Part shown: in pieces, positions 5,556 through 8,339 of the stretch | Layout of the letters: each line of letters begins with the position of its first letter | Position numbering within the stretch: the first letter of the stretch is position 1 | Assembly (NCBI GenBank): GCA_003519485.1 | Contig: DOWQ01000330.1 | Location: 1-8,339, forward strand | Origin: Streptomyces sp. | Lineage (GTDB): Bacteria > Actinomycetota > Actinomycetes > Streptomycetales > Streptomycetaceae | DNA length: 8,339 nucleotides | Direction: 5' to 3' | Made by a program: the position numbers and the translations under genes | The notes under the pieces: generated by a model | The model's input: the letters and a program-made list of their open reading frames with translations, nothing else | Databases searched by the model: none | What the model was told of the DNA's origin: nothing

Positions 5556-7934
5556 TCAGACTGTTGCCCCGTTGTCACCGGGACGTGGGCCAACTGACTG
5601 TTTTTCGCCCTTGGACCGCTTCTTGGCCGAAACTCGACCTGCCTTCGGGTGGGACCCGCCGTCGCCCCGCTCCTCCAACATGATGGACAGCGGAACGGCC
5701 GTGAACATCGAGGAATACGTGCCGACCAGGATGCCGATCAGCAGCGCGATCGCGAAGTCGGTCAGCGAGTCCCCACCGAGCAGAGCGAGCGCTGCCAGGA
5801 TGAAGACCGCGCCCATACCGGTGTTGACGGTACGCGGCACGGTCTGCAGCACGGCCGAATTGGCGACGCTGGGGAACGGTGTGCCGCGGTGCTTGGCCCA
5901 CAGCTCGCGCACCCGGTCGAACACCACCACCGAGTCGTTCACCGAGTAACCGATGACCGTGAGCAGCGCCGCCAGGAACACCCCGTCGATGGGCTTGCTC
6001 ATCCAGGCGAAGATGCCGATGAGGATGAGCACATCGTGCGCCATCGCCAGCACGGCCGAGGCGCCGAAGGTCCAGCGGAACCGGATGGCGAGATAGCCGA
6101 GCTGGGCCAGCAGCGCCACCCCGAGCGCAATCAGCGCGTTGCGGCGCAGCTCGTCACCGAGGCTCGGGCCGATCAGCTCGTCACGGAGCTTCTTCGCCCC
6201 GCCGGACACCTCCCCGATGGCCTCGCCGACCTCGACCTCCTCCTGGTTGCTGAGCTTCTCCGTGCGTACGGAGATGTCGCCCTCGCCGGAGGTCTGGACG
6301 ACGGCGCGCGGGAACCCGGCGTCGGCCACGGCGTCCCGGGCCGTTTCCGCGTCGATCGGCTTGGTGGTGGAGTACTCGACGAGCCGGCCGCCGGTGAACT
6401 CCACCCCGAAGTCCAGCCCGCGGATCAGGATGCCGCTGGTGGCGATCACCAGGGCGAGCGCCGAGATGCCGAGCCAGCGCCGGCGGTGGCGGTGGCGCAT
6501 CAGGTCGGGGTTGCGCTCGGTGAGCCTGGTACGCAGCCGGCCCAGGGTGGAGATGCCGGTGATGCCGGGGCGGCGGCGCACCCAGCGCCGGTCGCCGAAG
6601 GCCTCGGTGAGTGACCGGGCCACGATCAGGGCACTGATCATGGAGGCGAGCACACCGATGGACAGCGTGACACCGAAACCGCGGACGGGTCCGGATGCGA
6701 GGAAGAACAACAGCACGGCGGCGAGCAGCGTGGTGACGTTGGAGTCCGCGATCGCGCTGAGCGCGTTCTTGTATCCGGACGTCAGCGCCGACCGGAGACT
6801 CTTCTTGCGGCGTGCCGCGTATTCCTCCCTGGCCCGTTCGAAGACAAGGACATTCGCATCGACCGCCATTCCGATCGCCAGCACGAAGCCGGCGAGGCCG
6901 GGCAGCGTCAGGGTCGCGTCGATGGCGAGGAGGGCGGCGTACGAGATGAGTCCGTAGCAGGCCAGGGCGACGGCCGCGAGCGCGCCGAAGAGGCGGTAGA
7001 CGAAGATGATGAACAGCGACGTCAGGGCGATGCCGATGACGGCGGCCTTGGCGCTGGACTCGATGGCCGCGGCACCCAGTGTCGGGCCGACGGTCCGCTG
7101 CTCAATGGTCTCGACCGGCACCGGCAGGGCGCCGCCGCTGATGAGCAGGGACAGTTCCTTGGCCTGATCGGTGGTGAAGTTGCCGGTGATCTGGGTGGAG
7201 CCACCGGCGATACCGGCCTTGCACTGCACGGACGGGTCGACCTGCGGTGAGGAGATCACCTTGTTGTCGAGCACGATGGCGACCCGGCGCTTGGGGTCAC
7301 CGGGAGGCGAACAGGCCGCCTCGCCGGTCAGCTTCCGCCATTCCTCGCCCTGGCCGCGCAGGTCGAGGGAGACGAACCAGCCACCGCCGGTCTGCGAGTC
7401 GAAGCTGGCCTCGGCCCCTTCGACCTGCGAACCGGTCATCTCGGACGGGCCGATCCGGAGCGGTTGTCCGTCCTCGTCGGGGATGGTCCGCTCGGCGTTC
7501 TCCTTCTTCGCCTTCTCCTTGTCCTCCTTCTTCTCACCCTTCTCCTGCTCGGCCGCGGGCGGCCCCGCGGTGATCACCGGGTGGAAGCTCAGCTGCGCGG
7601 TGCGGCCGAGCACTTCGCCCGCTTCCCGCGGGTCCTGCACGCCGGGCAGTTCGACGATGATCCGCCGGTCACCGGACCGGGTGATGCTCGGTTCGGTCAC
7701 GCCGAGGGCGTCGACGCGGCGGCGCAGTACCTCCATGGTCCGGTCGGTGGCCTTGGGTCCGGCCTTGACCTGGGGCGAGTCCTGCGTCTCCAGGACGATC
7801 TGGGTGCCGCCACGCAGGTCGAGACCCAGCCGGGGCGACTGGGTGAACGTCAGATAGACGGAAGCGGCTACCACGATGAGGGCGATGAGCGCCCGCACCA
7901 CATTTCCGCGCGAACGAGTTGCGCGTTTCTTCAC
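5556..7934 (-). CDS. secDF: Fused SecD-SecF protein-export membrane component
   Basis: A 792-residue fusion of SecD and SecF, RND-family proteins that work with SecYEG and use the proton motive force to complete export. Residues 1-450 are SecD: TM1 about 12-30, LGLDLRGGT (36-44), a large extracytoplasmic domain, then five membrane segments (about 296-440) with GMAVDANVLVFERAREE (355-371) carrying proton-relay Asp359. Residues 485-755 are SecF: TM about 487-505, GLDFGVEFTGG (506-516), and TVIGYSVNDSVVVFDRVRE (659-677) with Asp667. A Lys/Glu-rich insert (130-149) interrupts the extracytoplasmic domain. Cys208 and Cys238 there could form a disulfide. A basic hydrophilic tail (about 756-792) follows. 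The GTG at 7934 is preferred over the in-frame GTG at 7952 because GGAGG lies 4 bases before it and VKKR is a normal positive-inside N-terminus. Streptomycetes usually also have separate secD and secF, so this is probably a second copy. Confidence 0.95.
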   Translation of the reverse strand: MKKRATRSRGNVVRALIALIVVAASVYLTFTQSPRLGLDLRGGTQIVLETQDSPQVKAGPKATDRTMEVLRRRVDALGVTEPSITRSGDRRIIVELPGVQDPREAGEVLGRTAQLSFHPVITAGPPAAEQEKGEKKEDKEKAKKENAERTIPDEDGQPLRIGPSEMTGSQVEGAEASFDSQTGGGWFVSLDLRGQGEEWRKLTGEAACSPPGDPKRRVAIVLDNKVISSPQVDPSVQCKAGIAGGSTQITGNFTTDQAKELSLLISGGALPVPVETIEQRTVGPTLGAAAIESSAKAAVIGIALTSLFIIFVYRLFGALAAVALACYGLISYAALLAIDATLTLPGLAGFVLAIGMAVDANVLVFERAREEYAARRKKSLRSALTSGYKNALSAIADSNVTTLLAAVLLFFLASGPVRGFGVTLSIGVLASMISALIVARSLTEAFGDRRWVRRRPGITGISTLGRLRTRLTERNPDLMRHRHRRRWLGISALALVIATSGILIRGLDFGVEFTGGRLVEYSTTKPIDAETARDAVADAGFPRAVVQTSGEGDISVRTEKLSNQEEVEVGEAIGEVSGGAKKLRDELIGPSLGDELRRNALIALGVALLAQLGYLAIRFRWTFGASAVLAMAHDVLILIGIFAWMSKPIDGVFLAALLTVIGYSVNDSVVVFDRVRELWAKHRGTPFPSVANSAVLQTVPRTVNTGMGAVFILAALALLGGDSLTDFAIALLIGILVGTYSSMFTAVPLSIMLEERGDGGSHPKAGRVSAKKRSKGEKQSVGPRPGDNGATV

Positions 7935-7938
7935 AGTG

Positions 7939-7943
7939 CCTCC
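7939..7943 (-). promoter_or_regulatory. Ribosome binding site deciding the secDF start
   Basis: On the minus strand GGAGG lies 4 bases before the GTG at 7934. The longer frame begins with GTG at 7952, which has no purine-rich site in front of it and would add six residues not expected before the positively charged N-terminus. Confidence 0.75.
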
Positions 7944-8038
7944 AACAGGCACACCGCGGCCTGTGCCGGGCGCGGCGGGTTGCGACGGTGGACGTCAGAA
8001 AAGATGCCTGGGGGCTCCCCGGGGACCGGCGGCGAGTG

Positions 8039-8079
8039 CGGCACGACGCCGGGACCCGCCTTCCGCGGGGTCCGTGCCG
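8039..8079 (-). terminator. Probable terminator of the upstream minus-strand gene
   Basis: Outer arms CGGCAC (8039-8044) and GTGCCG (8074-8079) enclose an inner hairpin in which GGACCCGC (8052-8059) pairs with GCGGGGTCC (8065-8073, one bulged G) around a 5-base loop. An unpaired 7-base stretch lies on one side between the two stems. The structure begins about 15 bases after the stop codon of the partial leftward gene ending at 8095, the usual place for a terminator. No T-run follows. Confidence 0.5.
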
Positions 8080-8094
8080 TCCCGTGACCATCCC

Positions 8095-8339
8095 TCAGAG
8101 AGCTCCGGGAAGCGGCGGCGCGCGGCCGGGGTTCGCCTCGTGGTGCGGCATGCCGTAAGCGGTGCCCGCGGCGCGGCCGACCGCAGTGCCCCGCTCCGTA
8201 CGGTGCGGGGGGCGCCGGGACGCCGGCAGGGCCAGGGTGCCCGGATGAGGGGTGTGGTGCTCGGTGCCCGTGCTGGTGGTCGCCCGGCTCGAATACGGCA
8301 GGATGCCGGCCGAGGAGGGCCCCTCCATGCCGGGGGCGG
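8095..8339 (-). CDS. C-terminal end of an unidentified protein, cut by the window edge
   Basis: The minus-strand frame is open from the right edge of the window to a TGA at 8095-8097, showing 80 residues. An ATG at 8328 exists, but the frame continues past it to the edge, so this is more likely the tail of a longer gene than a complete small one. Coding support is mainly composition: about 88% of third positions counted from that ATG are G or C, clearly more than first and second positions, as in the neighbouring real genes. The residues are rich in Pro, Ala, Gly, Arg, His and Thr with no recognisable domain or membrane segment, consistent with a disordered C-terminal tail. I do not recognise the protein. 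It points the same way as secDF and ends 160 bases before its start, with a probable terminator between. Confidence 0.45.
   Translation of the reverse strand, partial: APGMEGPSSAGILPYSSRATTSTGTEHHTPHPGTLALPASRRPPHRTERGTAVGRAAGTAYGMPHHEANPGRAPPLPGAL

Larger units (their letters stand above)
7935..8094 (-). other. Intergenic region upstream of secDF
   Basis: This 160-base stretch has no supported gene. It contains the secDF ribosome binding site at its left end and the probable terminator of the upstream gene at its right end (8039-8079). A 10-base palindrome TCCCCGGGGA lies at about 8016-8025, and GACGTC is at about 7991-7996. A short T-run on the minus strand (TTTTCT, near 8000) lies downstream of the G/C-rich palindrome but has no proper stem beside it. 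A secDF promoter is expected here if the upstream terminator is real, but I could not pick one. Confidence 0.4.

Noticed and set aside
5649..6614. 321-residue plus-strand open frame opposite the SecF half of SecDF
   Set aside because: Antisense to conserved SecF motifs and composed of repetitive Glu/Arg/Gly/His sequence; a shadow frame.
8008..8030. G/C-rich palindromic cluster with a nearby T-run on the minus strand as a terminator
   Set aside because: The possible stems are only about four base pairs with a very small loop or a perfect palindrome without a loop, and the T-run is offset. The hairpin at 8039-8079 is a better candidate.
7919..8158. 79-residue plus-strand open frame across the secDF upstream region
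   Set aside because: No ribosome binding site or recognisable sequence, and it crosses the SecDF start and two predicted hairpins on the opposite strand.

Overview
The window looks like chromosomal DNA from a Streptomyces or close relative. It has very high G+C, strong G/C bias at third codon positions, GTG as well as ATG starts, GGAGG-type ribosome binding sites and a 'conservon', a four-gene cassette typical of actinomycetes.

Left half, plus strand (162-3963): a compact five-gene operon. cvnA encodes a membrane sensor-kinase-like ATPase, cvnB a Roadblock/LC7 protein, cvnC a DUF742 protein and cvnD a Ras-like small GTPase; a GAF-domain protein gene follows. cvnB/cvnC are 2 bases apart, and cvnD starts inside the end of cvnC. 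From what is known of conservons, CvnA, B, C and D form a membrane-associated complex resembling a eukaryotic G-protein module. CvnB is the likely regulator of the CvnD nucleotide state. The GAF protein sits where some other conservons carry a cytochrome P450. Two tandem hairpins (3965-3990 and 4004-4036) close the operon and also lie beyond the 3' end of the convergent gene.

Middle, minus strand (4043-5242): an acyl-CoA dehydrogenase-like flavoprotein of normal length that appears to lack the catalytic glutamate at both positions known in the family. It is preceded by a 313-base gap (5243-5555) holding a short leader hairpin, a relatively A+T-rich promoter-like stretch, and the probable terminator of the next gene.

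Right, minus strand (5556-7934): a fused SecD-SecF membrane protein of 792 residues, which couples proton flow to late steps of Sec-dependent export. Its best start is the GTG at 7934. Upstream (7935-8094) is a short non-coding stretch with a hairpin that probably terminates another minus-strand gene. Only the last 80 codons of that gene (8095-8339) are visible.

There are no tRNA or rRNA genes, CRISPR arrays, insertion sequences or integrase/attachment signatures. I see no clearly new system. The points most worth a second look are the GAF gene in the conservon, the dehydrogenase's missing catalytic base, and the noncanonical guanine-nucleotide motifs of CvnD.
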